From the NCBI GenBank assembly GCA_029259775.1, contig JAJDEN010000058.1, positions 62,001 through 126,000 of the forward strand: a DNA stretch of 64,000 nt, given 5' to 3'. Shown in pieces: positions 1 to 7,827 of this stretch. Source of the DNA: Planctomycetota bacterium (GTDB taxonomy: Bacteria; Planctomycetota; PLA2; JAEUHO01). The notes beneath the pieces are model-generated. The model ran no database searches. It was not told where the DNA came from and was given only the letters and a program-made list of their open reading frames with translations. Every line of letters begins with the position of its first letter. Position 1 is the first letter of the stretch. The translations under genes were made by a program, and so were the position numbers.

Positions 1-633
1 GGCACCGGCGGGCTGCGTGTCCTCGCCGTCGAGAGCGACTGCGGCTGTGTCGTTTCATCTTGGCTCAGCGGCTTCGAGAACTCCCGACTCAGCGGTTTCG
101 AGAACTCCCGACTCAGCGGCTTCGAGAACTCCCGACTCAGTGGCTTCGAGAACTCGCGACTCAGCGGCTTCGTGGCGCCCGGCGCGACGGGGAGCGTCGT
201 GGTGCGGGTCCGCGGGCCCCGCCGGCTCGGCGTCACGTCGCATCGCGTGCGCGTCTTCACGGACCAGCCGCCACCGGGCGACATCGTGACGTTCACGCTG
301 CGGGTCCGGTCCGAGCACGATGCCGAGGTCGTTCCGCACGTGCTCGACGTCGGTCGTCGCTCCCCCGGTGCTCGCATGCGGCGCGACGCCGAAATCCGCC
401 TTGCACCCGAGCTTGGACCCCAAGCGGACGACCTGACCATCCGCCTGACCGGCATCGATGGCGACGTACGCGTGCTGCCGCCCGTGCAGGGCGATCATCC
501 GGGCCGACTCGTGCGCATGGAACTCCGCGCCCCCTCGTCGGCCGGCGACTTCGGCGGGCGGCTGCTCGTGCTGCGGGACGGTGCGCTGCTCGCCTCGGCC
601 CGGATCTCGGGCTGGGTCGATGACAAGCCCTAG
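1..633 (+). CDS. DUF1573-like protein, C-terminal part (partial at left edge)
   Basis: The frame is open from base 1 and ends with TAG at 631-633, so the N-terminus lies outside the window. The first 60 codons have the hallmarks of a DUF1573 domain: a hydrophobic strand, then S-D-C-G-C near codon 15, then a later P-G-A-T-G turn that starts the next beta strand. Such domains are periplasmic or surface Ig-like modules common in Bacteroidetes and Planctomycetes; their function is unknown. Between the C-G-C and P-G motifs sits a tandem repeat of SGFENSRL (see 64-171). The remaining 150 residues look like a second beta-rich domain with no recognisable family. A GTG at 172 could be mistaken for the start, but coding clearly continues upstream of it. 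The family call is moderately sure and the function is unknown. Confidence 0.6.
   Translation, partial: GTGGLRVLAVESDCGCVVSSWLSGFENSRLSGFENSRLSGFENSRLSGFENSRLSGFVAPGATGSVVVRVRGPRRLGVTSHRVRVFTDQPPPGDIVTFTLRVRSEHDAEVVPHVLDVGRRSPGARMRRDAEIRLAPELGPQADDLTIRLTGIDGDVRVLPPVQGDHPGRLVRMELRAPSSAGDFGGRLLVLRDGALLASARISGWVDDKP
64..171 (+). repeat. In-frame 24-bp tandem repeat, 4.5 copies
   Basis: Four full 24-bp copies (64-87, 88-111, 112-135, 136-159) and a half copy (160-171) lie head to tail. They differ from each other by only one or two bases. The unit is a multiple of three and encodes SGFENSRL each time, so the reading frame of the DUF1573-like gene is kept. The near identity suggests recent expansion by slippage or unequal recombination. 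Confidence 0.95.
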
Positions 634-682
634 GGATTCGAGAGACACCGCGAGCAGGCCAAGGCGGAGGCCACGAGGGGGG

Positions 683-1891
683 CTAGGAGGGGCTACCGCT
701 CAGGACGCCCAGATCGTGGCCGACCTCGGTGAAGGCGGCGATCGCCTTGTCGATGTCCGCCTCGCTGTGCGCCGCCGAGAGCTGCACGCGGATGCGCGCC
801 GCGCCCTTGGGCACGACCGGGTACGAGAACCCGATCACGTAGATGCCCTTGGCGAGCATCGCGTCGGCCATCTGCATGCTCAGGCGCGCGTCGCCCAGCA
901 TGATCGGCACGATCGGGTGCGTGCCCGGCCGGATGTCGAAGCCCGCGTCGGCCATGCCGGTGCGGAAGCGCAGCGTGTTGACCTCGAGCTTGTCCCGCAG
1001 CTCGGTCGAGCCTGTGAGCAGGTCCATGCAGGCGATCGTCGCGGCCACGATGGGCGGCGCGACGGTGTTGCTGAAGAGGTAGGGCCGCGAGCGCTGCCGC
1101 AGCAGATCGACGATCTCCTGGCGTGCGGCCGTGAAGCCGCCGGACGCGCCACCCAGCGCCTTGCCCAGCGTGGACGTGATGATGTCGACACGGTCCCGAA
1201 CGCCGCAGTGCTCGGGCGTGCCGCGGCCCGTTGTGCCGACGAAGCCCGTCGCGTGCGAGTCGTCGACCATCACCATCGCCTCGAAGCGCTCCGCGATGTC
1301 GCAGATCTGGTCGAGCTTGGCAATGTCACCGTCCATCGAGAACACACCGTCCGTCGCCACGAGGATGCGGCGCGCTCCGGCTTCACGGGCCGCGGCCAGT
1401 TGCGCCTCCAGATCGGCCATGTCGTCGTGGCCGTAGCGGAAGCGCTTGGCCTTGCAGAGGCGCACGCCGTCGATGATCGATGCGTGGTTCAGGCTCGCCG
1501 AGACGATCGCGTCCTCCGCACCGAGCAGCACCTCGAAGAGGCCGCCATTGGCGTCGAAGCACGACGTGTAGAGGATCGCGGCCTCCTGGCCGACGAAGTC
1601 CGCGAGGCGGGCCTCGAGTTCGGTGTGCTGGTCCTGCGTGCCGCAGATGAAGCGCACCGAGGCCATGCCGTAGCCGCGCTCATCCAACTCCTTGCGCACG
1701 GCGTCCACGAGCGCGGGGTGATTGGCGAGCCCGAGGTAGTTGTTGGCGCAGAAGTTGGTGACGGGGGGGCCGTCTCCCACCTGGATATGAGCGCTCTGCG
1801 GGCTGAGGATGATGCGTTCGCGCTTCATCAGCCCAGCTTCCTCGATCTCAGTGAGCTCTTGGCGCAGGCTCGCGCGAACGGTGTCGAACAT
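683..1891 (-). CDS. kbl: 2-amino-3-ketobutyrate CoA ligase (glycine C-acetyltransferase)
   Basis: This 402-residue PLP enzyme of the alpha-oxoamine synthase family cleaves 2-amino-3-ketobutyrate with CoA to glycine and acetyl-CoA, the second step of threonine degradation. The PLP lysine lies in [10 protein letters not shown] at K244, the same position as in the E. coli enzyme. The VDDSHATG motif (residues 209-216) and [10 protein letters not shown] with H136 are also present. Length matches the family (about 398). The start is supported by GAGGAGG seven bases upstream. Threonine dehydrogenase (tdh), the usual partner, is not adjacent, so the gene stands alone here between a DUF1573 gene and a divergent HEAT protein. 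Confidence 0.92.
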   Translation of the reverse strand: MFDTVRASLRQELTEIEEAGLMKRERIILSPQSAHIQVGDGPPVTNFCANNYLGLANHPALVDAVRKELDERGYGMASVRFICGTQDQHTELEARLADFVGQEAAILYTSCFDANGGLFEVLLGAEDAIVSASLNHASIIDGVRLCKAKRFRYGHDDMADLEAQLAAAREAGARRILVATDGVFSMDGDIAKLDQICDIAERFEAMVMVDDSHATGFVGTTGRGTPEHCGVRDRVDIITSTLGKALGGASGGFTAARQEIVDLLRQRSRPYLFSNTVAPPIVAATIACMDLLTGSTELRDKLEVNTLRFRTGMADAGFDIRPGTHPIVPIMLGDARLSMQMADAMLAKGIYVIGFSYPVVPKGAARIRVQLSAAHSEADIDKAIAAFTEVGHDLGVLSGSPS

Positions 1892-1956
1892 CGGTCCTCC
1901 TCGGGGCGCCTACGGTAGCCGATACCGCGCCGGTGGGCCCTCGCCTCACCAACCGC

Positions 1957-1962
1957 TACCCT
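1957..1962 (+). promoter_or_regulatory. -10 box, leaderless-type, for HEAT-vWA gene
   Basis: TACCCT ends 6 nt before the GTG at 1969, so transcription would begin at or next to the start codon. This also favours GTG 1969 over the in-frame GTG at 1933. Confidence 0.5.
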
Positions 1963-1968
1963 GGGGGG

Positions 1969-3438
1969 GTGCTCCGCCGTCCCGCCCGCCTTCTGCTCGC
2001 CTTCGCCCTGGCCCTCGTGGTGCTGCTGGGGCCCGCCCTGCCGGGAGGTGGGAGTGCCGTGCGGTTCGCCACCGCCGACGACACGAAGGACGCCCTGAAG
2101 GCCTTCCGGTCGGGGAGCAAGGCAGAGGACTGGAAGCTGCGCCGGGAGGCGTACCTGCTGATCTCCGACTACGACGGCGCCGTGGCCGTCCAGGGCGTGC
2201 TGTCCGCCATGGCGCGCGAGAAGAACCCGGCCATCCTCCTGACGGCCATCGGCATTCTTGCGGGCTTCACCAGCGAGGGGGCCCAGAAGGAACTCGTCGC
2301 CCAGCTCGCGAAGAGCAAGGGGGGGCGCAAGATGTACGTCTTGCTCGCCCTCGCGCGTCAGAAGGGCGACAAGGCCGTCCCGATCCTGCTGGAGACACTG
2401 CGTGGCAAGGACGCGCCGGCCATCGCCCAGGCCGCGATCGCGCTCGGGAGCAAGGAGGTCAAGGCAGCCATCCCCGATCTCGTCGCGCTGCTGCGTCACA
2501 AGGATTGGCAAGTCCGGCGCGCGGCCGCGATGGGGATCGCGCGCATCGCCCAGCCCCCGCCGCCCAAGCCGAAGAAGGGTGAGCAGCCGGATCCGAAGTT
2601 TCGCTGGCCCGTGCCCGACGAGCTGAAGACCGCCGACGTCACGACCGCGCTCACCACGGCGCTGGCCGCCGCGACCGGCCGGGATCGCGGCGACCTCATC
2701 GCGGCGCTCGAGACGATCCACGAGAAGCCCTACGGCCACAACGTCGCTGCGTGGCGACTCGTGGCCCAGGGCAAGGAGCCCGACGAGCGCATCCTGCGCA
2801 AGACGATCAAGCCGGCGTACGTCTTCGGGGTGCCGATCTGGGGCAGCCGCGTCGTGCTGATCTACGACAACAGCCTGCGCAGCGCCGATCCGCACAACTT
2901 CGGAAGTGGCGATCGCCTCATGGAGCTCTGCGAGGTGCCCGGCGGACGTCCGCTGCTGCACATGCGGTTGCGTACGACCGGCCAGTTCGTACAGGCCCAC
3001 TTCAAGCGCTGCATTCGTGACATGGGCAAGGGCACCAAGTTCGAGCTCATCTACTTCAACGAGACCGTACGCCAGACGTTTGGCAAGTTCGCCTCGGTCG
3101 GCACGTCGTCGCGCAGGCGCGTAGATGAGATGTTCAGCGAGATCAAGAACGACAACGGCATCGCGAGCTACGACGCGCTGACGACCGCGCTGGATCTCGG
3201 CGGGGCCGCGGACAGCAAGGCCTGGAAGCGGGGCCCCGACGAGATCATCTTCATGAGCTGTAACGTCCCCACGGTGGGGGAGCTCAAGGAGGCCGACGTG
3301 GTCGGGGCCGCGATCGCCCTCAAGGCCAGGCTCCGCATGGTGCCCATCCACACGACGGGCGTGCTTTCCCACGCGTTCGAGATGATGCGCACCATCGCCG
3401 AGGAGACCGGCGGGGTGTACCGCAACTACGACAAGTAG
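1969..3438 (+). CDS. Secreted HEAT-repeat protein with degenerate von Willebrand A domain
   Basis: The protein has 489 residues when started at GTG 1969, which puts a clean signal peptide (LRRPARLLLAFALALVVLLG) at the very N-terminus; GTG 1933 would add 12 residues. Residues about 30-210 form HEAT-like helical repeats, including AAIALGSKEVKAAIPDL and the following helices. After a linker comes GVPI and then a vWA-like domain. Its metal site is altered: DNSLRS around D300 replaces the usual DxSxS. The later segments FELIYFNE and DEIIFMSC match vWA core strands. It is paralogous to the gene at 37018, which keeps an intact metal site. It is probably an exported scaffold or peptide-binding protein; the partner is unknown. 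The next gene is another HEAT protein in the same direction. Confidence 0.75.
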   Translation: MLRRPARLLLAFALALVVLLGPALPGGGSAVRFATADDTKDALKAFRSGSKAEDWKLRREAYLLISDYDGAVAVQGVLSAMAREKNPAILLTAIGILAGFTSEGAQKELVAQLAKSKGGRKMYVLLALARQKGDKAVPILLETLRGKDAPAIAQAAIALGSKEVKAAIPDLVALLRHKDWQVRRAAAMGIARIAQPPPPKPKKGEQPDPKFRWPVPDELKTADVTTALTTALAAATGRDRGDLIAALETIHEKPYGHNVAAWRLVAQGKEPDERILRKTIKPAYVFGVPIWGSRVVLIYDNSLRSADPHNFGSGDRLMELCEVPGGRPLLHMRLRTTGQFVQAHFKRCIRDMGKGTKFELIYFNETVRQTFGKFASVGTSSRRRVDEMFSEIKNDNGIASYDALTTALDLGGAADSKAWKRGPDEIIFMSCNVPTVGELKEADVVGAAIALKARLRMVPIHTTGVLSHAFEMMRTIAEETGGVYRNYDK

Positions 3439-3517
3439 CCGCGGGCCGTCCGTCCCTGTAGCAGCCGGCTGGTGCCCCTGGTGGTACGCTGGCGGCGAAT
3501 CCTCGAGGAGACGCCTC

Positions 3518-4462
3518 ATGTTCCGCATCGGCCTGCTCGCTCTCGTGCTCGGCGCTGTTCTCGCGCTCGGGCTGCCCTCCACCGACGCCATCTTCGCCGA
3601 CGAGAAGAAGGATCCCGCGGGCAAGGCGGGGGCCGAGGCCAAGAAGGAGAAGATCCCCCCGCTGGCGTCGGGCGAGGAGGCGGACGAGGCGCTGAAGGTG
3701 TTCAAGACCGCGTTCAAGGCCAAGGGCTACAAGGGCGACGAGAAGACCCAGGAGCAGGACTGGGCGATGCGCGAGCTTGCCAAGGTGCAGCATCCCAAGA
3801 TCGTGGACGCCCTCGCCAAGGTGACGAAGAACAGGAACGCGGACCTGCGGACGGGGGCCGTGCTCCAGCTGGGCCAGCAACGACGGATCCCGGGCTATGC
3901 GGGTCAGGCGATCCTCGAGGCACTCAAGCGCCACAGCAAGGATCAGACGTTCGTGATGTCAGCGCTCGAGTCCGTCGGCCAGCTGCGCTTCATGGGCGCA
4001 CGCGAGGTCATCGCCGGCCTGATGAAGCACCACGACTACGCCATGGTGAAGAACGTGCTCGTCACGATCGGCCGCATGGAAGACCACCGCTTCATCGAGG
4101 ACATCATCAAGCTCATGAAGGAACTCAAGCTCGAGAAGGGTGCGAGTTGGGACGGCGTCAGCGCGAACTACGACACGGGCACGTCCGGTGATCACGACCA
4201 GAAGATGGCCGAGAAGATCGGCAAGGCGAAGGAAGCCAAGAACAAGGGCAAGGGCAAGCGCGCGGCCAAGTCCATGCGCGACCTGGGCCCGATCGTGCTC
4301 GAGGTCATGTACAAGCTCACGGGCCAGCAGTTCACGGGCGGCATCGAGGCGCGCAAGTGGCTGAAGGAGAACCGTGGGAAGGTCGACGGCCAGGTCAAGA
4401 CCATCAGCGACGCGGCCAAGGGTCAGGTCGCCGAAGCCAAGGCCATGAAGAAGCTTCGGTAG
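3518..4462 (+). CDS. Secreted HEAT-repeat protein
   Basis: This is a 314-residue exported protein with a signal peptide (FRIGLLALVLGAVLALG, cleavage near DAIFA). A lysine/glutamate-rich linker follows, then about four HEAT-like helical pairs (residues 75-200). A charged, lysine-rich stretch around 230-255 precedes a C-terminal segment LTGQQF...W, also seen in the HEAT-vWA protein at 37018. There is no vWA domain. The start has GAGGAG upstream, and a TACGCT -10-like box lies at 3485-3490. It follows the HEAT-vWA gene after 79 bp and probably works with it. No enzymatic motif is visible. Confidence 0.75.
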   Translation: MFRIGLLALVLGAVLALGLPSTDAIFADEKKDPAGKAGAEAKKEKIPPLASGEEADEALKVFKTAFKAKGYKGDEKTQEQDWAMRELAKVQHPKIVDALAKVTKNRNADLRTGAVLQLGQQRRIPGYAGQAILEALKRHSKDQTFVMSALESVGQLRFMGAREVIAGLMKHHDYAMVKNVLVTIGRMEDHRFIEDIIKLMKELKLEKGASWDGVSANYDTGTSGDHDQKMAEKIGKAKEAKNKGKGKRAAKSMRDLGPIVLEVMYKLTGQQFTGGIEARKWLKENRGKVDGQVKTISDAAKGQVAEAKAMKKLR

Positions 4463-4502
4463 GGGCGACTCCCACGCGACGTTCCGTCGCGCAGGTCCCA
4501 TC
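4459..4502 (+). repeat. GTAGGGGCG dispersed palindrome, degenerate
   Basis: GTAGGGGCG (4459-4467) overlaps the TAG stop codon of the HEAT gene (4460-4462) and is followed by an imperfect inverted stretch rich in CGCGACG and CGTCGCG. It belongs to the same family as the copies at 21623, 29444, 33366, 33422 and 47293. Confidence 0.5.
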
Positions 4503-4542
4503 GGGTGTAGGCAGGCACATGCGCGCTCGCACGCCCTCCCTC

Positions 4543-4779
4543 CTACTCGTCGCCGTCTTCCCCGATCGCTTCCACCGGGCAGCCCTCGAGCGCCTCGCGG
4601 CACAGCTCGGTGCTCTCGTCGTCCGTCGGCTGGTTGTGGACGTAGGAGTAGCCGCGGTCGTCGTTGCGCCGGAAGAACTCGGGCGCCGTCTCACGGCAGG
4701 CGTCGCAATCGATGCACTGGTCATCGACGTAGAAGCGTCCCGGGACGTTCTCCGTCAGCTTGTTTTCCTTGTCGGCCAT
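4543..4779 (-). CDS. Single-cluster [4Fe-4S] ferredoxin
   Basis: This 78-residue acidic electron carrier has CIDCDAC (C22, C25, C28) and a distal CP at C67, which together would ligate one [4Fe-4S] cluster as in Bacillus-type ferredoxins. The second cluster motif of 2[4Fe-4S] ferredoxins is absent; C60 is an extra cysteine. The ATG at 4779 is chosen because it begins the conserved acidic protein; an upstream in-frame ATG would add 19 proline-rich residues. No redox partner gene is adjacent. Confidence 0.88.
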   Translation of the reverse strand: MADKENKLTENVPGRFYVDDQCIDCDACRETAPEFFRRNDDRGYSYVHNQPTDDESTELCREALEGCPVEAIGEDGDE

Positions 4780-4881
4780 ATTCACCGTCCGCGGCGTGGG
4801 TCGCTCCCCGCAGGGGGAAGGGGCTGGGGCGGACAAGGTACCCAGCGCCGATGGCGCTCGCGAGGGAAGTCCCTGGGCGGG

Positions 4882-5091
4882 CTAGCTGCCGCGGCCGCGC
4901 GCGAAGATCGCCGAGAGCGCGACGAGGGCGCCCAGGGCGAAGAACGCGCCCGCGACGCACCAGACGATGAGCTGCGGCCAGCGGAGCACGGCATAGCCGA
5001 TGCCGCCGAGCAGGGCGCCCCCCGCGAGCATGCCCAGACGCCAGCCCGCCGTGCGGCCATCGTTCGGGATCAGGATGGGTTCATCGCTCAT
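4882..5091 (-). CDS. Small two-helix membrane protein
   Basis: This 69-residue protein has a short polar N-terminus and two hydrophobic helices (about residues 16-35 and 40-62), ending in a basic tail RGRGS. Its ATG begins two bases after the stop of the carbamoyltransferase gene, so the two are probably co-transcribed. No family is recognised. The short length and hydrophobic composition alone would be weak evidence, but the tight spacing supports a real gene. Confidence 0.55.
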   Translation of the reverse strand: MSDEPILIPNDGRTAGWRLGMLAGGALLGGIGYAVLRWPQLIVWCVAGAFFALGALVALSAIFARGRGS

Positions 5092-5093
5092 CT

Positions 5094-6116
5094 CTAGGCT
5101 CCCAGGATCGCTTGGAACAGCGCGCGCTGGATGTGCAGGCGGTTGCCGGCCTGCGCCACGATCAGGCTGCCCGGCGCGTCGACGACCGCGTCGTCCGCCT
5201 CGACATTACGTCGGATGGGCATGGCGTGCATGAAGCGGGCGGCGTTCGTGCCGCGCATCAGGTCCGTCGTCAGCCGGCGGTCTCGATGTGCGTCGCGCAG
5301 GGCACGCTCCTTCTCCGGACGGCCGTGCAGATCCGTGCTGCCCCAGGAGGCCGCATAGACGACGTCCGCGCCATCGACGGCCTCGTCGAGCGCCTCGACG
5401 TAGCGGATCGAGCCCCCCGACGAGGCCGCCGTGTGACCGAGGGACTGCCGCACGCGGGCATCGAGTGGGTAGCCGGCCGGGTGGCACACGGTCAGGTCCA
5501 TGCCCAACTTGCAGGCCATCGTGCTCACGCCATGCGGTACGGCAAGCGGGCGCGCCTTGGGGTGGTACGTCCACCCAAGCACGATCTTGCGGCCCGCGAG
5601 ATCGCCGAACTCCTCTTCGAGCGTCAGCGCGTCGCCCCAAGCCTGGCAGGGGTGATCCAGCACGCTCTCCATGTTGAAGATCGGCACGGTCGCGTGCTTC
5701 TGGAACGAGACGATCACGCGATCGCGACGCTCCTGCGCCCAGTCCCCCTCGCGCGCGAGGGCACGGATGGCGATCACGTCGGCGTACTCGGACAGGACAC
5801 GCGCGGCGTCGCGCACGTGCTCGTCCGCAACGTCGTCCATCACCGCGCCCTCGCGCATCTCGAGAGGCCAGAGGTCGCGTCCCGCGACGAGGTCGATCAC
5901 CGTGCCGCCCAACGTGGAGAACGCGATGGCGAAGGATGCGCGTGTTCTCAGCGAGGGGTCGAAGAACACCATCGCGAGCGAGCGCCCGCGGAGGGGCGAG
6001 CCGTGGCCCTCCACCTTCATGCGCCGCGCGCGTGCGATGACGCTGCGGATCTCCTCAGCGGAGAACGTGTCGAGCGTGACCACGTCCCGACCTGTGATGC
6101 TCGGTCCCTCATCCAT
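5094..6116 (-). CDS. N-acetylornithine carbamoyltransferase-like protein
   Basis: This 340-residue cytosolic enzyme belongs to the aspartate/ornithine carbamoyltransferase family. The carbamoyl-phosphate motif SLRTR (55-59) and HPCQ (155-158) are present. WTYHPKARPLAVPHG (182-196) and RRNVE (302-306) match acetyl- or succinylornithine carbamoyltransferases of the alternative arginine pathway rather than classic OTCase. One difference is striking: the HCLP loop near the C-terminus reads HAMP (297-300), so the usual active-site cysteine is alanine. No other arginine genes are nearby. The start ATG has TAGTCT eight bases upstream. Confidence 0.78.
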   Translation of the reverse strand: MDEGPSITGRDVVTLDTFSAEEIRSVIARARRMKVEGHGSPLRGRSLAMVFFDPSLRTRASFAIAFSTLGGTVIDLVAGRDLWPLEMREGAVMDDVADEHVRDAARVLSEYADVIAIRALAREGDWAQERRDRVIVSFQKHATVPIFNMESVLDHPCQAWGDALTLEEEFGDLAGRKIVLGWTYHPKARPLAVPHGVSTMACKLGMDLTVCHPAGYPLDARVRQSLGHTAASSGGSIRYVEALDEAVDGADVVYAASWGSTDLHGRPEKERALRDAHRDRRLTTDLMRGTNAARFMHAMPIRRNVEADDAVVDAPGSLIVAQAGNRLHIQRALFQAILGA

Positions 6117-6124
6117 CGTGGCGC

Positions 6125-6130
6125 AGACTA
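6125..6130 (-). promoter_or_regulatory. -10 box close to carbamoyltransferase start
   Basis: TAGTCT on the minus strand ends 8 nt before the ATG at 6116, giving at most a very short leader. Confidence 0.4.
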
Positions 6131-6267
6131 CCCGCGTGCCCGTCGCTGACGCCGCCGATCCCGAGCCCCGCTGCGCCGCCGCAGTCGGATTCGCTGGGCT
6201 CTGCCTGCCATCTTGAGACGGCACTGAGAGGGCGCGGGAGGCGCGGCGCAAGGATCGGGTACCGGAA

Positions 6268-6286
6268 TGTTCATGAAGTATGAACG
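6268..6286. promoter_or_regulatory. AT-rich palindrome, possible operator
   Basis: TGTTCA and TGAACG face each other across 7 bases in the otherwise GC-rich divergent region between the carbamoyltransferase (start 6116) and the sensor kinase (start near 6502). The flanks CGGA and TCCG extend the symmetry. The size and symmetry fit a dimeric repressor site, but nothing links it to a particular regulator. Confidence 0.35.
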
Positions 6287-6443
6287 TCCGGCTCCGGGCC
6301 CCTTGTCCGGCCGGGAGGCGACGGCCTACCGTCTGCTCGGCGGCATCTTCTGGAGAACAGCGCCGAAGGGCGTGGGTCGTGGGCGTAGGGGGCCCCGACC
6401 CGGCACGCTCGAGGGGTGATCCGACCCGGGGGGACGGGGGTCA

Positions 6444-6471
6444 GGCAGCCACGGCGGAAGCCGTGGTTGCC
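6444..6471 (+). promoter_or_regulatory. 12-bp stem-loop upstream of sensor kinase
   Basis: GGCAGCCACGGC and GCCGTGGTTGCC form a 12-bp stem (one G-U pair) closed by a GGAA tetraloop. It lies 30 bp before the likely kinase start. No T-run follows, so it is not an intrinsic terminator. It could be an mRNA leader structure. The 6117-6501 region holds this stem-loop and the palindrome at 6268 and nothing else I recognise. Confidence 0.4.
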
Positions 6472-6501
6472 GGACTGCGCCGCGCGGGCCATCCTCAGGC
6501 C

Positions 6502-7713
6502 ATGGACCCCGCCCCCCAGGATGCCCAGCGCGGCGCCGATGTGCCGGTCGGACCCCGCAGCCCCGACCAGGTGCGGCGTGCGCACCGGCTCGAGAGCCTC
6601 GGACGGCTGGCTGGTGGCATCGCCCACGACTTCAACAACGTCCTCGGCGTCATCCTGGGCTACGTCGAGCTCGCCAAGATGAACATGCAGGGGGTCGATC
6701 CGAGGGCCCTCCGGCATCTGGACCTGGCGTTGAACACCCTGGGCCGGGCGCGGACGCTGTCCGACCGCCTGCTCGACTTTGCGCGCGAGACACGACGTGC
6801 CCCGGACGTGAGCGACATCAACGAGACGGTCCAGTCGGTGCGCGAACTGCTGGCCGAGACCCTGGATCGACGGGTCGAGTTCGAGGCGACGCTCAGTACG
6901 GGCATGCCGCCCGGGGCTCTGGACGCTGACGAGATGCATCAGGCGGTCAGCAACTTGTGTCTCAATGCGGCCCAGGCCCTGCCCGACGGCGGCACCATTT
7001 CGCTCGAGACCCGCTGCGGGCGGATCGAGGCCGGCGACCGGACCGGCCTGCTGCCCGGCTACTACGCGTCCCTTCACGTGCGCGACACGGGGCCAGGCAT
7101 CCCGAAGGACCTTCGCGAGCGCATCTTCGATCCCTACTTCACGACCCAGCCGCACGAGCGCAGCGGCCTCGGCCTGTGGGTCGTGCGCGTGCTCGCCGAG
7201 CGCTACGGCGGGCGCGTGGAGGCCGGCGGCGACGACCGAGGAGCCACGTTCGACCTCTGGCTGCCATGCGAGCTCGACGTCGTGCCCGGCCACGCCGCGG
7301 CCAGGGGCGCGCCTCCCCCGGCCGCCTCCGACGCTCCCGTCGACGTGCTGATCGTCGATGACGAGCCTGGTGTGCGGGACGTGACCCGCGGCTTCCTCGA
7401 GATGGATGGCTACCGCGTGCTCACAGCCAGCACGGCGGCCGAGGCCACCGCGCTGCTCAAGGAGCACGCCGGTGGTGTGCGCGTCGTCTTCTTGGACCAC
7501 CGGCTGCCCGACGTCCGCGGCGCAGATCTTGCCCGCGAGATCCGGACAGCCGCCTCCGCGCCCGCGATCGTGATGACCACGGGCATGGCCGGCGAGCCGG
7601 AGATGGCCGACCTGCCGGACGGCACGCGCGTCCTTGCCAAGCCCTTCCTGCACGACGACGTGACGCGCCTCTTGCGCGAGGACCTGGGCATCCTCCCCCG
7701 CGAACCCGCCTGA
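6502..7713 (+). CDS. Hybrid sensor histidine kinase with C-terminal receiver
   Basis: This soluble two-component protein has about 403 residues. The H-box is GGIAHDFNN with H42, a form typical of NtrB-like kinases. The ATPase domain follows with NLCLNAAQAL (N-box), DTGPGIP and FDPYFTT, and GLGLWVVRV (G-box). A receiver starts near residue 280 (VLIVDDEPGV), with the phosphoacceptor D332 in FLDHRLPDV and the conserved lysine in LAKPF. No PAS, GAF or membrane segment is visible, so the input must come from a partner or from the short N-terminus. The start is uncertain: ATG 6502 begins just before conserved sequence and lacks a clear ribosome site. A GAF-SpoIIE phosphatase follows. Confidence 0.85.
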   Translation: MDPAPQDAQRGADVPVGPRSPDQVRRAHRLESLGRLAGGIAHDFNNVLGVILGYVELAKMNMQGVDPRALRHLDLALNTLGRARTLSDRLLDFARETRRAPDVSDINETVQSVRELLAETLDRRVEFEATLSTGMPPGALDADEMHQAVSNLCLNAAQALPDGGTISLETRCGRIEAGDRTGLLPGYYASLHVRDTGPGIPKDLRERIFDPYFTTQPHERSGLGLWVVRVLAERYGGRVEAGGDDRGATFDLWLPCELDVVPGHAAARGAPPPAASDAPVDVLIVDDEPGVRDVTRGFLEMDGYRVLTASTAAEATALLKEHAGGVRVVFLDHRLPDVRGADLAREIRTAASAPAIVMTTGMAGEPEMADLPDGTRVLAKPFLHDDVTRLLREDLGILPREPA

Positions 7714-7827
7714 TCCGACGGGACACAGGCCGCGGCGAGCATGCAGCGGACGACGCAGGCGAGCGCGCAGCGGGGTAGGATCATGCGCTGGGCGCGCATC
7801 GGGCACGCTCCTTCGGAGGCGGTCTCC

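Noticed and set aside
64-171. CRISPR array
   Set aside because: The units are directly adjacent without spacers, are in frame with a coding sequence and no cas gene is present.
1828-3723. Long open frame of 631 codons on the minus strand
   Set aside because: It is antisense to the kbl and HEAT genes, which have clear families, signal peptides and ribosome sites. GC-rich DNA gives many such shadow frames; the same applies to long frames at 6271-8775, 26708-28726 and 55512-58514.
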